Of a DNA stretch of 64,000 bases, positions 33,887 to 48,800 are shown one piece after another. The stretch is from the NCBI GenBank assembly GCA_964035015.1, contig OZ035997.1, positions 27,780,067 through 27,844,066 of the forward strand. Direction: 5' to 3'. The notes under the pieces are model-generated. The model did not search any database and was not told the origin of the DNA. It saw only the letters and a list, made by a program, of their open reading frames with translations. Numbering within the stretch: position 1 is the first letter of the stretch; each line of letters starts with the position of its first letter. The position numbers were made by a program, and so were the translations under genes. Source of the stretch: Corallium rubrum (taxonomy: Eukaryota > Cnidaria > Anthozoa > Scleralcyonacea > Coralliidae).

Positions 33887-36800
33887 ATGGCGTCGATTCG
33901 ACTGCAATCTTGTATATTTTGTTGGAGATCATTTCTTTTACCTTCTTCCAAACTTCAGGTCCGCCATGCTGGCCATTACAGAGTATTTTATCCATGTAGT
34001 TTAAAGTCTATTATAGTAGGACGACAAAATGGTGAGTGGATACGTGGCACGTGCTATCAAGAAATCCATGCTCAACTCGTGGAGACTATGGTCTGTGGAG
34101 TGGAACTCGTGTTATCAGAAAGCAGTTCAACAAAAATAACGTAATTTGTTTTCAACATTTTTCTAGTAAGAAGCGTTTGGAATGATGAGCTGCTTAACAT
34201 GCGTTGCCGACGCTTTCATACTTCGAGTAAGTCTTGTGTTTATGTGTTAAAATATAAACTAAGAGTGCTGCGTAGGCAGTGTTTATTTGCATAGAGAAAA
34301 CTGAGGTTTTCATAACGAAATATTGTGTTTTGAGCGGAGGCCTTCATTTACAGAGCAGAGTAAATGGCTCCTCTCGAAACGTCAGTATTTCGTTACTGAA
34401 TCCTATGCAGTTTAGCATCTACAATATTCACTTAACATATTTTTTATTGTACAATAGCACTGTATAATATATTATAACATAAGGTGTCCTCTACGCATGC
34501 TCTGATTGGTTGGGCTCCATGCATTTATAAGAGAACATAGATCATGAATGACGTAGAATTACTCAACTTCTTTCGTGTTCAAATGACGTCAAACGTACTT
34601 TTATAAGAGTACATATGCACGGAGCTTTATGTTTTATTTGTTAAATGAAGAAGTGAGTGTGGGATTTGATTGTTGTCATACACAATATATTGAAGAGTCT
34701 GACAATAATAGTGAAGTGCACAGATAATGTCAAATTCACGTTTGTCTGAGTTTATAATTTAATTATTCTCTTCATTTCCAACAAAAGGAAATTTTTATTT
34801 TTTTTTATTTTAATAACTTTGCCGTACACATTACAAACATAAATACAGACATTACAGGTAAACTACATCAAGTGTTCCTTCTTTTAGGTGCAAAGTTGAT
34901 TGCAATTTTGATTTAGTTCGTTTGCAAATTTGCAAATTTCCAATCAAATTTGCAATATTCCTATGGGAAATTCACTTCCTGTTAAATTTTCCTAAGTTCC
35001 TGTTAAATTTTCCTAAGTTCCTGTTTTAATTTCCTAACTTCCTGTTTTGTGTACTAGTCTTTTATTATGTTTTTGCTTTCAAAATACTTTTATAATAATT
35101 TTATATACTACGGTATATAAAAACTACCCAAACACATTATATTCTACTTGGTTTGATAAACTGTTACATTTGGATCACCACCTCTGCAATGAATGAGACG
35201 TATAAGTATATTCATGTAAACAAAGAGTCTGTTGGTGTTCATTGTACTTTCAAATTTTCAAAACCTTGCTGGTCACTCACTACACTTAAAATACTTCTAA
35301 GATATTGTGAACTAAATCATGCAACTGGTGATATTTTCCTGGTTGACCAACCAACTTACAAACCCGAGCAGTATTTATAAAATGCCTGCTGCATGATACA
35401 TGTCGAATACTAATTTTACTCAGGTTTGCAAGTCAATCTTTTAGTGTGTAACATCTTACAAATATTACATAAATCAAGCTAGTGACCAGCAAAGTTTTTA
35501 AAATTTGAAGCTACAATGAAAACACCAATGGACTCTAAATTTTAAAACCAGGCACCTTTGTTTAAGTTATTTGTGGGTGTGGTGGTGATTCGAACCTAAT
35601 GGCTTGTGATGTCAAACCAAGTAATGTGTTTTAGTTTTGAATTTGCTTCTTTGAATACAAAGTAATATGTATATATAGCCTTCATATATATAATTTTTAT
35701 TTTTGAGCAACCTTTTAAAAGCAAAAACATAATACATGTAAAAGACTACTACACAAAACAAGAAGTTAGGAAATTAAAACAGGAACTTAGGAAAATTTAA
35801 CAGGAACTTAGGAAAATTTAACAGGAAGTGAATTTCCTACAGGAATATTGGAAATTTGCAAAGGAAGTAAATCAAAATTGCAATCAAGTTTGCAACTAAA
35901 AGAAGGAAAACTTGATGTAGTCTACCTGTAAGACAATACACTGGGTAACTGCAACAGCTAATGCCAATTACTGCAGTCCCAAAACAAGTACGATTTAACA
36001 GAATTACTTTAAAAATACATAATGATATTACAACATTAAATACATTAAATTTACTACGATATCTACTAATAGCAACACGATGGTGGGTTCACAAGGCAAT
36101 TCAAGCTGTGTTGCATGCTTTTCCATATTCGTGAGTTGCGTAGGTCATTTTGTGTTGCTAAATGGGTCATTAGAAATCCCTCGCTGCAATTCCCATTTGT
36201 TTGTCTGAGTTTTGGTCTATAAATAGGAACTGGGCACTTTGCTATTACTGTATAGGGACAAAAATACTACGGTAAGTGTTTAGAGGAGTGTTTCTTGAGA
36301 GGTGAGTGGCAGAAATACTACAGTATATTAAAACAACATTTACAGTATATTGTGGATAAGGATCAATTCTATATATATGTCTGTGTTTTTTCAGCTTTGA
36401 ATTATCAGAAAGATTTTTATAAAATTCTTGGTGTTTCAAAGACAGCAGCACAAAAAGATATTAAAAAGGCATATTTTGATGTAAGTAAATTGCTATACTC
36501 TTTGGACACTTTCTGTTTCTACATATATATGTACAGTATTGTACAAGTCAATTGATATCCAATACCTGCAATCAGAATCAGGTGGACAAGCAGGAATTGG
36601 ACATCATGGATTGTCAAATTGATTCAGTGGACAAGGGTTTTTCCAATAGGAAAATAATTTTCAGATGGAGCAGATACATAATTATATTATTTACTGACTG
36701 GGAGGTCTGTATAGAGAAATATTTCCCAAGGTCTCAAAAATAACCCTCAGCCAAAAATGACCTGAGGTTGCAGGCCAAGGGTCATTTTTGAGGGAAATAT

Positions 36801-39800
36801 TTCTCTATACGGACCAACCAAAATGGTAAATAATTTTTTTTAATTCTAATTATCCCCACTTGGTTCTTTTGGTCTTCATCAGTGTTTAGAGTGAACAAAA
36901 AAGGGAAGTCTGTTGTTTCTTTCATAAAAGGAAATTAGATTTTAAGGTGTCTGTCACAGATGAAGAACTCACTTTCAATATGCTCGGTTTCATTTAAGTT
37001 CATTTTCAAACATTTTTAGAAAATTTTACGGCCTATAAAACATTTAAAAAATTTATCTTGAGAGGTCTGTACAGGCTCATACGGATTCACTTGTTAGCCA
37101 ATCAGAAAGCAGGATATGGTAGGATACATAAGGGCATGTATTTTCCCATATGTTGGATGGTATACAGTACTGTAGTTGATATTAGAGAACACGACTGGGC
37201 TAGAGGTAATTTAGATGGTGTCTGTTGGTTTGGATGGGTCCAATTGATCCAATGGATAATGGTTTCTCCAATAGGAAAATATTGTAGTTAGTGTGAGATC
37301 TGAGAAGAGGACTGGGGGAGAGGAGGTCTTTTGAATGGTGTCCATTGGTTTGGGTAGATATGATTGATCTGATAGACAAGGCTTTTTCCAATAGGAAAAT
37401 ATTTGTTGGATGGACATGTACAATTTGTCCAATTATATGAAAATATGTGTTTGATGGTACTGTATAGTTGATGTGAGAGAACAAGACTGGGGAAGAGGTC
37501 TCTTGAATGGTGTCCATTGGTTTGGATGGATCCAATTGATGCGATGGACAAGCTTAGGGTTTTTATGGGAAAATATTTGTTGGATGGGAGGGATGGATAA
37601 TGGCGTTTGGTGTCCAGACATTTGTAGCTCAAGCTCAATTACTGAAAGATTTCTGAGCCCCAGATATGGTACAAACCTGCAACCTTCTAATTATGACTGG
37701 TTAGACACTCGTGTCAGATGGCATAGTTGGTGCGAGATCTGAGAAGAGGACTGGAGGAGAGGTCTCTTGGATGGTGCCCATTGCCATTGGTTCAGATGAA
37801 TCCAATTGATCTGATGGCCAAGAGTTTTTTCAATAGGAAAATATTTGTTGGATGGAAAGGATGGACATATACAGTATTTTTCCAATAGGAAAATACGTGT
37901 CAGATGGTATAATGGATGTGAGAGAACAAGACTGGACTATAGGGCCTCAGAGATCAAGGAGCCTCAGAAATTGTTTAAAAGTCTTCCAAGAGATCTTTAG
38001 TATGCTAAAAAGGCCCACAATATTAAGTAAAAACTAAAAAGTAGATTTAGTTGTTTATTTCAAAGTTTAATAGCCACAGTCCTCAAATTGCAGGAAATAC
38101 AATTTCAGAGACCCAAGAGTCTAAACGTTTACCAGGGGGCATGCCTCAGACCCCCTAGTAAGGGGGCCTCCACCCAATTATTTTGCCCCAGTCATCTCTG
38201 CAAGCTTATGTTGAACTGACTACAGACTTTGACAAATGTCTAACAAATGTCTATCACATATTACAGAATATTTACTACATTTTTTGAAAAGACTACTTTT
38301 GTTTTCTGACTGCTACTGAGAATTATACATACATGTGTACTGTACTGTACTGTACTGTACTGTATTGTACTGTACTGTACTGTACTGTACTGTACTGTAC
38401 TGTACTGTACTGTACTGTACTATGCTGTACTGTACTGTACTGTATACTGTACTGTACTGTATACTGTACTGTACTGTACTGTACTGTACTGTACTGTACT
38501 GTACTGTACTGTACTGTACTGTACTGTACTGTACTGTACTGTACTGTACTGTACTGTACTGTACTGTACTGTACTGTGCTGTGCTGTACTGTACTGTACT
38601 GTATACTGTATACTGTACTGTACTATACTGTACTATACTGTACTGTACTGTACTGTACTGTACTGTACTGTACTGTACTGTACTGTATACTGTTCTGTAT
38701 ACTGTACTGTACTGTACTGTACTGTACTGTACTGTACTGTACTGTACTGTACTGTACTGTACTGTATACTGTACTGTATACTGTACTGTACTGTACTGTA
38801 CTGTACTGTACTGTACTGTACTGTACTGTACTGTACTGTACTGGTTATTGATTTCAATTTGAAATCATAGTTAATGTACTTAATATACCTTTGTTGTAGT
38901 GCGTAATTTAATGCTTGGAAACTTTGAATTGTTATGTTTATTTAGTTGGCTAAAAAGTATCACCCTGACACTAATAGATCTGCTGGAGCTGCTGAAAAAT
39001 TTCAAGAAATTAGTGAAGCTTATGAGGTACAGTACACTACGAGTTATATGTAGAACAGCCATTCCATTGTGACTCGTGTGACAAAGTCACAAAATTTTAA
39101 GGTTAAAAAGGGTTTTTTCTGCACAAATTTAGCACAAAGCAAGCTTGCTTTAGATAAGGTAGCCCTGGGGGACATAATTTAAGTAATATATTTAATTCCT
39201 AACAAATTATATTCTAAGCCTTCGATTTAATGACTTATGGCCATGTGACTCGTGTGATACCAGAAATGAGAAAGTTACCATTGGCAACATATTAATTATA
39301 TTTAATTTTATCTTTTGTAAGACATATAGTTAGACAAGATACAATGACACTCGTGTGTAGTGAAGTTTGAGCAAAAACATTTGTAGCCAACGAAATAATG
39401 TTGCAAGTTTAATGTGATTCGCGTGACATAAAAATGGGACTCGCGTGACGAGTGGCGAATAACATAACAAAAATCCAGTTTAAATAACATTAACAATCCT
39501 GCAATGTCTGGCATAGGGCTTGATACCACGCCATTAACTACTGTACCCGCACTAGTGTGCCTAAACACACTACAGTAATGTAAACGTATGACCTTCGGAG
39601 GGTGTAGCTCCGTCGGAGAGGGTTTGCCCTAATAGCTGAGGAACAGTTTACAGGAACAGGCGATCCACCAAGACGGGAGCGGTCTTATAGGTAGAGCAAC
39701 TCCAGGCAAGCCTAAACTCCCAACTAACTTGTAGCAATGTTGCCGAGAATTACCTTCTCCTAACAGAACTACTGTCACACATAAAGTGGAGACGTAACTT

Positions 39801-42800
39801 ACCAAATGATAATCAATGGTTCCGAGATTACCATACCGACCTGGACCTAAGCAAGCCACCAGGGGCCAACCAACAGAGAAATGATGAAAGCGGCAATTGA
39901 AAGACCAAACATCCAGGTGACCATCAATGAACGGAAACTGTACGCAAAGCCAGAAGCAAAGGCCCACTCCTGCAACAAAGAAAAGCAACAAACGGGCCCT
40001 TTCCAGAGCAGGTAGACAAGTACAGTACAAAGCAAACAACAGCAACCCAATAGACATAAATTACACTAAGCATAAACTGGATAAGCCAGTACTGTTAAGC
40101 ACATGCTACTAGACACTACAGCACACTACAGCACACTACTGCACATTTTCTTGGAGTAGCCAAGAACACGCCCTACATAAGTTATCACCTAGAGTAGCTG
40201 GGGGGCAGACCAGATGTACTGGCGCGAAACACACAAGTGAGCAGGCAGAACCAGAGGACCCCCCACATGACTGTGCAACAGCAGGGGAGCACAAATATAG
40301 ACCCCCAACGCCTGTACGAGCAAAGTTGCACGGTACGGACCCGCACACGCACTAGCAGTTGGCCAGCAGGCAACAGCTGACTAGAGGACCCCCCACATGA
40401 CTGTGCAACAGCAGAGGAGTACAAATACAGACCCCCAACGCATGTACGAGCAATGTTGCACAGTTGTTGGCTATCCCTCGAACCGAGTAAGATGTCTACT
40501 TGTTAAAAATATGTGATGTCAGTGTTCATTGTTTATGAGTTCGTTGATGACTGTGGAGTCCGATTCTTGAAAGGCAAATTCGTAGACAGATGGGGCATCT
40601 GAACTCTGTAGAGGTTGGAGCTGTGCTGACAGCCTGTTGTTGTCTCACTTTTCTTGCTGACCGGAGTCTCTCACTGTGCTCCTTCCTCTGTTGCTCACTG
40701 TGCGCTGCACCAGTGTGGATGGCGTGTCTCCAGCCAGGTCTGTTGCTGGCCTGTTGCTCCCAGTCCTCGGGAGCAACAGGCCAGCTTGAAACACAACCTA
40801 AAGCAATCTTTAGGTTGTGTTTCAAGTTGTCCTTGAAACGCTTTCGTTGACCACCTTGGATTCGCTTCCCATTGGTCAGCTCACCATACAGGATCTTCTT
40901 GGGAAGCCTGGACATGGGCATACGCACAATGTGACCAGCCCAACGAAGTTGGTTCTTGATGATGATGGACTCAATGCTTGTGACATTGGCCTCTTCCAAG
41001 ACACTACTGTTGGTTCGTCTGTCCTGCCATTTGATGTTAAGTATACGGCGGAGACATCGCTGGTGGTATTTCTCAAGACTTTTGAGGTGGCGACTGTAGG
41101 TGGTCCAAGCTTCTGAACCATATAGTAGGGTTGGCAGGATTATGGCTTTGTAGACCTTTGTCTTGGTATTGGTGTAGATGTTCCTGTTATCGAACACTCG
41201 GGCTCTGAGTCGTCCGAAGGCACCACTAGCTGAATTCAGACGGACTTGTATTTCAGCGTCTAGGTCTGCCTTACTTGACAGGCAGCTACCAAGATATGTA
41301 AAATGGTCGACAGAGCTAAGGCACTGCTCACCAGCTGTGATCTCTGGCTGTTGTCGTTCATGTGTGTTGTCAGGTGATGGTTGGAATAGAACCTTTGTCT
41401 TCCGAGCATTAAGTGTGAGGCCTAGCGCGTTGTAGGCATGGCTGAAAGCATCCATGGCTGTTTGAAGGTCCTCCTCTGTGTGGGCCACTATGGCATTGTC
41501 ATCGGCGTATTGGAGCTCAAGCACGGTCATGTGAGTAGTCAACGTCTTAGCCCTCAGTCGTCGTAGGTTGAAGAGCTTGCCGTCCATCCGGTATTGCATA
41601 TCTATGCCTTGGGGTAGTCTCTCCTTCACCAAGTATAGTACAGCGGAGATGAATATCGAGAAGAGTGTTGGGGCTATGACACATCCCTGCTTAACTCCGG
41701 TCTTCACTTCAAAACTTTCGGTAGACTCGCCATCAATCAGAACTGATGCAGACATGTTGTCATGCAGTAGCCGGACTATTTTTATGTATTTCTCAGGACA
41801 GCCGATTCTAGACAGCACTCTCCACAGCGTAGGCCGGTCCACGGAATCAAACGCCTTGGTTAGATCGATGAAAGCCATGTAGAGGTCTCTATGCTGTTCT
41901 CTGCACTTTTCAGCTGGCCAACAGGCAACAGCTGACTAGAGGACCCCCACATGACTGCAACAGCAGGGGAGCACAAATACAGACCCCCAACGCCTGTACG
42001 AGCAATGTTGCACACTACGGACCCGCACACGCACTAGCAGCTGTACCATAGGACAAAGCAGTCACCCTGGGTACAGGAGCAGAAACACAGCCTCTCTGCA
42101 ACTGTGGGATAGCAAATAGCGCCAACGCAATGCGGAGCCCCCGCAACTGCATGACAGCAAGGAACATTAGCACAAATGCAGCCCGCCCACCCCATCCCAC
42201 CCCACCCCAACCCCCGCAACACAATAATAGGCACGATAGCACGGTACATAAGGACAAATGCAGTCCCCAGCAACAATATAATAGCAAAGTAGCACACATG
42301 CAACCACCTGGCAACTGTACGATAGCCAGATACAATAGCACAAATGCAGTCTCCCAGCAACAATAAGATAGTAAAGTAGCACACCTGCCACCACCTAGCA
42401 ACTGCAAGACAGCCCCCAGCAACAATATTATGATTACAACAACACATACACATCGCATGATGTTAATTATTTTTATTTCATAAATACATTTAACAATCCT
42501 GCAATGTCTGGCATAGGGCTTGATACCACGCCATTAACTAGTGTACCCGCACTAGTGTACCTAAACAACGATACAGTAGTGTAAACTACTTGTAAGACGG
42601 GAGCGGTCTTATAGGTAGAGCAGCTCCAGGCAAGCCTAAACTCCCAACTAACTTGTAGCAATGTTGCCGAGAATTACCCTCTCCAACGACACCCTCCAGC
42701 TATGCTGGAGAAGGGATTCGAGGCACGAACCCTGCCCAATGGCTTTTCTACAAGCCAATAAGCTCGTGGTGAAACTGCAATACATGGAGAACTGCGAATG

Positions 42801-45800
42801 TAACGACGAGAGCCACTGCTGGACCAAGAACCAACAAATGTAAGACACGTCCGGCACAGCGACAAATATGAGCAACGACACAAGAGATGCAGCAGGAGAA
42901 AAAGGGAGGGGCACAAGGTGTGGCACGTGCCATGAGCTCGTTGAACACTTAGAACACGTACAAGCAGCAGGAATGGCAAAGCATGCAAGCACGAGCAATC
43001 GTAACCTATAAACCACCCCCACAGGCATGGTAACTAAGCAACACACTAAGCAACACAGGTCCTTTGAAAGTAACCTGTGGTGTCCCTCAAGGATCTGTTT
43101 TAGGTCCTATTCTTTTCATACTCTACATCAATGAATTGCCGGAAATTCTTGCTCAACACTCTATTAATAGCGGATGGGAACCGTCAAATTTACATCTTTA
43201 TGCCGATGACCAGCAATTGTATAAAAGCTGCCGGGTCTCAGAGTTGAACGAGTCATTGAATCAGATGAGATCGGAGCTTATACATATAAATGATTGGCTG
43301 ATTGCAAATAAATTGAAACCAAATGTTGGAAAGTATAAATTTCAAATCATTGGAACAAAAAACCAACTTTCAAAAATAAATGACATCGAACAGATTAAGT
43401 TGGACATTGGTGAAGAGTGTATCAGGCCGGAGGACACTGTAGTCAATCTGGGTATGACGCTCGACCAGCATCTTTCATGGAGACCACACGTCGAGAGGCT
43501 CTGGAAAGAAAGTATTGGTAAACTTCGGCAACTGAAATCAATTCGTGAGTGCATGCCCAGAGAGACTTTTAAAGATCTTGTAAACTGTGTAGTTTTGTCT
43601 AAAGTGGAATATGGCAACATTGTCTATGGTAATGCTAACAAGGGTGTTCAAGATATTGTGCAGAGAATTCAAAATGCAGCTGCAAAAACTGTAACTAAGT
43701 CAAGAAAGTTTGACCATGTAACACCTTTACTAGACGAATTAAATTGGCTTCGTATGTCTGATCGTTGTTACTTGCAGCGTTGTTCCCTACTTTATAAATG
43801 TTTAAATGGAGATGGTCCAACATATCTTTCGGACAAATTAATACCTTTGTCATATAAGCACAATTATCGAACAAGATCGGCGGCAAATGGACACTTGGCC
43901 ATTCCCAAGCCACGTACGAACAGTAAAATAAGATCGTTTGAATAATGGGCGCCAGTTTTATGGAATAGTTTGCCATTAGGTATTAGGGAAAAAACAAATC
44001 TAAGTAGTTTCAAAATGGCCGTTAGGGCCAATTTTAAGTAACCATTGTAAATAGGTACTAAATAGTAACTTAACTAATATGACAGTAACTTTTGATAGAT
44101 TATAATATAGTAATAACTTTAATCTGTAAACAGAGTGTAAAACGAAAAACCACTTCGTGGATTTTTCACTCTTTAATAAATTCATTCATTCATTCATTCA
44201 TTCATTCATTCATTCATTCATTCATTCATTCATTCATTCATTCATTCATTCATTCATTCATTCATTCATTCATTCAACACCCAGGTAGAGTGACAACGGT
44301 AACTTACAACCCAGTACGAGCCTCAGCAAAGTGCGACCTAAGAGACGACCGGCGACAAACAGCAGATGCAAAAGCTATTGACCCCTGCTAAGCGCATCAG
44401 CATCACAAGCGTAAGACCCATCATATGCAGCGGCAGGTGGACACAACGATGCAGCACGACCGCAAATGTAACACATCAAGTGCCACAACTAGCCAAGTGT
44501 GCGAGTTAATTAATTTTGCGCAATATAACACGTGAATGAATCAACATCTAGAGCTACTGCACAGCTTTTTGGCTATAATTACTAACTAGATTTCTGATGC
44601 AAACTAGATACGCATCACAGTTTACAGACCACAAATAAATTAGCAACCTCGTACCCATTATCTTTACTTGGTCCTAGACTTTTACAAGCCGTGTGTTTCC
44701 AAAATCATATAAAACATTTCGTTTAACGTCCCAAGCCAAAAGACAGGATTGCAAACACGTACTATCCAGATAGTCTTTTAGTATTGTCTATGTAAACTGT
44801 AGGCAATTACCTCACCATCAAAACGCAAAACAGTCAAGAGGCGCGCAACAGATCACTTCAGATCAATATTGACATTTGCCCGACACAATAAATATGGCAA
44901 AGCGGGAGACAAATAATTCAGACAGTACATTTAATGAATAAGACGCTACTATAAAATTGATTAAATTTAAAGTGTAAAAAGTCCGATTTAAATCATGCAG
45001 AAACCTTGCGTTAATTTAAAGTGCCTAACCTCTATGAAACAAAAAATAAGTCTGTCTTCTTTGAAAGAACTCTTAAAATGATAAAGTAACAACTTTTGCA
45101 GTTTTTCATTTCTTTGTTTCGTTGTTGGTATATTTCATTTTGTTTAATATGCAAAATGAGTTAATCGTAATCTTATTATATATATTATATTTCTATATTT
45201 TTAATCATTGTCGTAATTTCAACTTTTTTAGATTATTGACTATGCCAATTTACACTTTGTCAAGGACTTTTGAATATTCATAAATAATAAGTCATTCACA
45301 CACCGATACTCCAATAGCAATACTACATATTGATACTGTATATACTGTATATATACACAGCAGAAAACAGTTTCAGTTTCAGTTGCTTTAGTTTAATCAT
45401 TTTAGAGATGAATCTTTTTTAGTTTAATAATGTGATTTACAGCGACTATACAGTACAGTATATACAGCACATTAAATAAATCAAACAGAGCGGTTATATA
45501 GGTTTTCATTTGACTGATTTGTTCAATTTATCTGTTCAGTCTTGGACTGGTTCGTAGTTTGTTTTGGCGCACTTCTTGCGTACTGTCACCTTTAATGTTT
45601 GAAAGTTCATTTTTATGGACATTATTGAATTTCATGTCTACTTTGTGTATAAATCTTGCAAACGTTCTGCGACTAGCTGCAGTAAGGCAAACACCACTGG
45701 TTTCCACTACTTTCTTAATTGTATACTTGGCATTTTCTTCTTTCAATTTTGCTACAGCTTCTTCCAGTTTTCGTTTATCGTTCACATTCAAGATGTCTGG

Positions 45801-48800
45801 TCGACCCATTTTTTTCTTTTTCTTGTTGTGTGGCGCTAAATTGTTTTGTACAGCGCGAAAAACACTTGACTTGGATATGCCTGTTTTCAAGGCAATTTTT
45901 CGGTAGGAATATTTTTGCCTATGCAGGTTCACAACAAGCTTTCGTTGTTTGTCACTCAGCCGTACTCCTTTGTAAACCATCTTGTAAATGAGTTGTTTGA
46001 GTATATAATTGTTACGTCACATGATTAATTTATTATGGCGTCATGATTAATGATCGATTACTAAATATAAGGAAGGCAAAACGCACGCAAAAATATAAAA
46101 CAACATTTTGAAAACGTGCTTTATAAAGTTGACCAAAAGTTGATTTACTGTGTTTCTAGAACTCGATGAAGATATGGCGTGCAGCGCTACGGGCACTTGT
46201 ACTCATGATTGTATAGTTGACTTGTATGTTTGACATTGTATGAATAGCGTGTGCATTGGTGTGTTACGTGTCAGGGCGCTTGTATATATAAGCGCCTTGG
46301 TTACAGTTAGTTGCCGTTAAGATGTCGTGTTATAAAGTACATCTATAGTACGACCAACTGTTGTATCTTTTTATTCCGGCTTTGATGGCCCAACGCACTC
46401 ACTGTAACAACCAACCATCGACAAAAACGTTACAGAGACATGAAAAAGAAAACAATTATTTGTATATCATAAAAACAAATAAATAAAATTAACGTATATA
46501 AGTAAAAATGTACATTAATTGGTACTAGCTGCCTGTAATAATCGTGTATGCTGTGGCTAAAATTATACACGCAGCTAATAAAAACAATACAATGATGAGG
46601 TTCTGTGCCAACCTCGTAACCTGGTGGCGAGCGGGGATAAGACCCTGGGTACGAAGTTGGTTTTGTGCTGCGTTCGACACCGCTGCCAAACGTTTTGCGC
46701 ATGCGCGACGTCCGAGCTTGTCCTCGGAAAAATAGTGGGAAAACACTGAAATATTGGACTGGCCCGAGAGTACGACACAAAAGTTAAAATTATAAGCATA
46801 CTACCAAAAAGATAAGGTAGGTAATTTGTGTATGGCGTCTTTGTCAATATTGTAACATATTCTGAATTTACCCCTTCGTAATTTTTTTTACCCTTTTTTT
46901 AAACCACAAATGAATAGTCGAGTCTTACTTAGTCTTCACTGTCTGTTTGTCGATCCACGGCTAGTTCCCACTTCTCTTGCAATGTTTACTCAGCGAATTC
47001 ACGCATGCGCAAACGTTTGGCAGTGGTGTTGCTGCGTACTTGTTCTTTTTTTTTTTTTGCTTGTTTCGGACGTGTTATTTTATAAAAATTATAGAAACCA
47101 TTTTGTAGTTGTTACTGAATTATAGAAACAACACTTGTGAAAGTTTGGGGAACCCTAAATGGCGATCAAAAGACTATTCACTATTATAGCTCGTTCTTTA
47201 ATCGCTTTTTCTCGACTCGTCCTTTAAAATTTTCTATTTACAGTTGACTATCGCTCATAGAAAACGAGGGCGAGTTGTCTAATTGTTTTAGTATAAATTT
47301 ACCAACAAAAGTTAAATAAATTATCTACCATAACGTATTCTTTGAGGCTCGTTTAATACATTTTTCAACTGCCAACAACAAACGTTCAGCATTCATTTCC
47401 GACATTTCTTTGGTCCCGTACGGTAAGTGATGGAAACGTAAAGTTTTCTTACATAATTTAGCATGGGTTTTCGTGTACAATATTGAAACAATATATTTCC
47501 ATTAATTTGTTATGTAAAGTCACAAAACGTTGAAAGAAACGTTCCTTTTAGCTTGTAGGTTTACATCACGAAATCTTGTCAATAGCAAGCGTAATTTTGA
47601 AATGTATTTTGTTTGCAGTTACTTCGTTTTAAACGAACAGAGAAAAAACAATTTAACGATCTTACCATTAATAAATTCCATTCTAACTATTTTGTTTTCT
47701 GTATAGAACTTATTGCTTCGCCAAAATGTTCAATTTCTTCTGTCATTTGCCCACTAGTATCCGTTGTAATTTCGGCGCCATTGTTGCATAACAGAACAAC
47801 CGCTGACTCTAATGATCATTGCTCGTGATATACTACGCATGTTGTCATTGGTTAATTTCGCTAAAAGAAGGCTTTTCATTGGCTTATCGCCAGAGGTTTC
47901 TATTTAACAATTAGTCACCGAAGTCGAGGTGACGTAAATACACTGATAGTCACCGAGACTGAGGTGACTAATTGTTTTAGTATAATTTCAGAGGTTGATA
48001 AAAAACCAATAACGTTGAAACAAAAACATTTAAACAACTGCTTTCATTTTAACAGTTAGTGATGCTGTTTATTCACAGACGATGTTAGCAAGCCACAGTC
48101 TTTGTCAGTAAATAATTTCAAAAAAAGAGTAAACAACATCCTACTTTGGAATTAAACTTGTACATACGTTCAAATATATGCTAAAAAGACTTTTATTCTG
48201 GTGTTTTGGTTTGTTTGTTTTTTTGCACTTAATTCATGTTCAATATGTTCTTCACTCATGTCGAATTTTTCGAAAACATCGCTACGACCAAAACCTAGCC
48301 AAAACATACAAAAAATACGAAATATAGAAAATATACTTCCTTACCTTTATAAAGTTTTGTTTTTACGATATTTGATATGTACAACATCTCAGTGATAAAT
48401 GTTTTCAGTATTATGCTCTTTTGTTTGTCTCATAAACTACGGACCTCATTTTGAAAGAAAAAATCAACAGTTCAATGAACCATTAATTGAATCGACAAAT
48501 TCTAAAATCTCATACTTCAAAATGACAACTCGGAGGGGGAGACTGAAACGAGTAAAGTCAGTGCAGTGTTGAATAAGCACCAGTCTCTTTCCAAAACTAC
48601 TTTTGAAGAACAATTTCTTGTGATGTGACTATTACCTCAGATTCACCGCTGAGCGGACCAGTTAGAAAGCTGGAAAGCCTCTTTTCCACTATGAAAACAG
48701 CGGATAGTAACTCCTGCGATAGCCAATGAAAGTCAAGGATTTGTGATAGAAACTTGTAAATTTATACTAAAACTCGATAGAGACGCCGAAAATGTTTTCT

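Larger units (their letters stand above)
43045..44276 (+). mobile_element. 5'-truncated LINE with (TTCA)n tail
   Basis: It begins inside the RT domain and ends with about 24 TTCA units at 44181-44276. No AT-rich poly(A) is present, matching the tail style of the LINE at 1-2565. Confidence 0.85.
39480..44280. mobile_element. Composite insertion in DnaJ intron 3: GC-rich repeats with two RT fragments
   Basis: Two direct copies of a block (39489-39590 plus 39655-39765; 42484-42700) beginning CAATCCTGCAATGTCTGGCA bracket the centre and end at AATGTTGCCGAGAATTACC. Inside, a GC-rich unit of about 130 bp (GAGGACCCCCCACATGACTG, then GACCCCCAACGCCTGTACGA) occurs at 40246-40383, 40384-40463 and 41916-42044, with further diverged 75-80-bp copies to 42450. 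Base composition is clearly unlike the flanks, suggesting nested insertions of one repeat family. Confidence 0.6.

Noticed and set aside
36300-38030. Minus-strand ORFs with [11 protein letters not shown]-type repeats
   Set aside because: They are shadows of the large-unit minisatellite in DnaJ intron 2.
38333-38862. Long LYCTV-repeat ORFs
   Set aside because: They are translations of the (GTACT)n microsatellite.
42015-43046. Cysteine-rich ORFs on the minus strand such as 42034-42453 and 42648-43046
   Set aside because: Frames lie in GC-rich repeats, overlap in several phases and show no domain.
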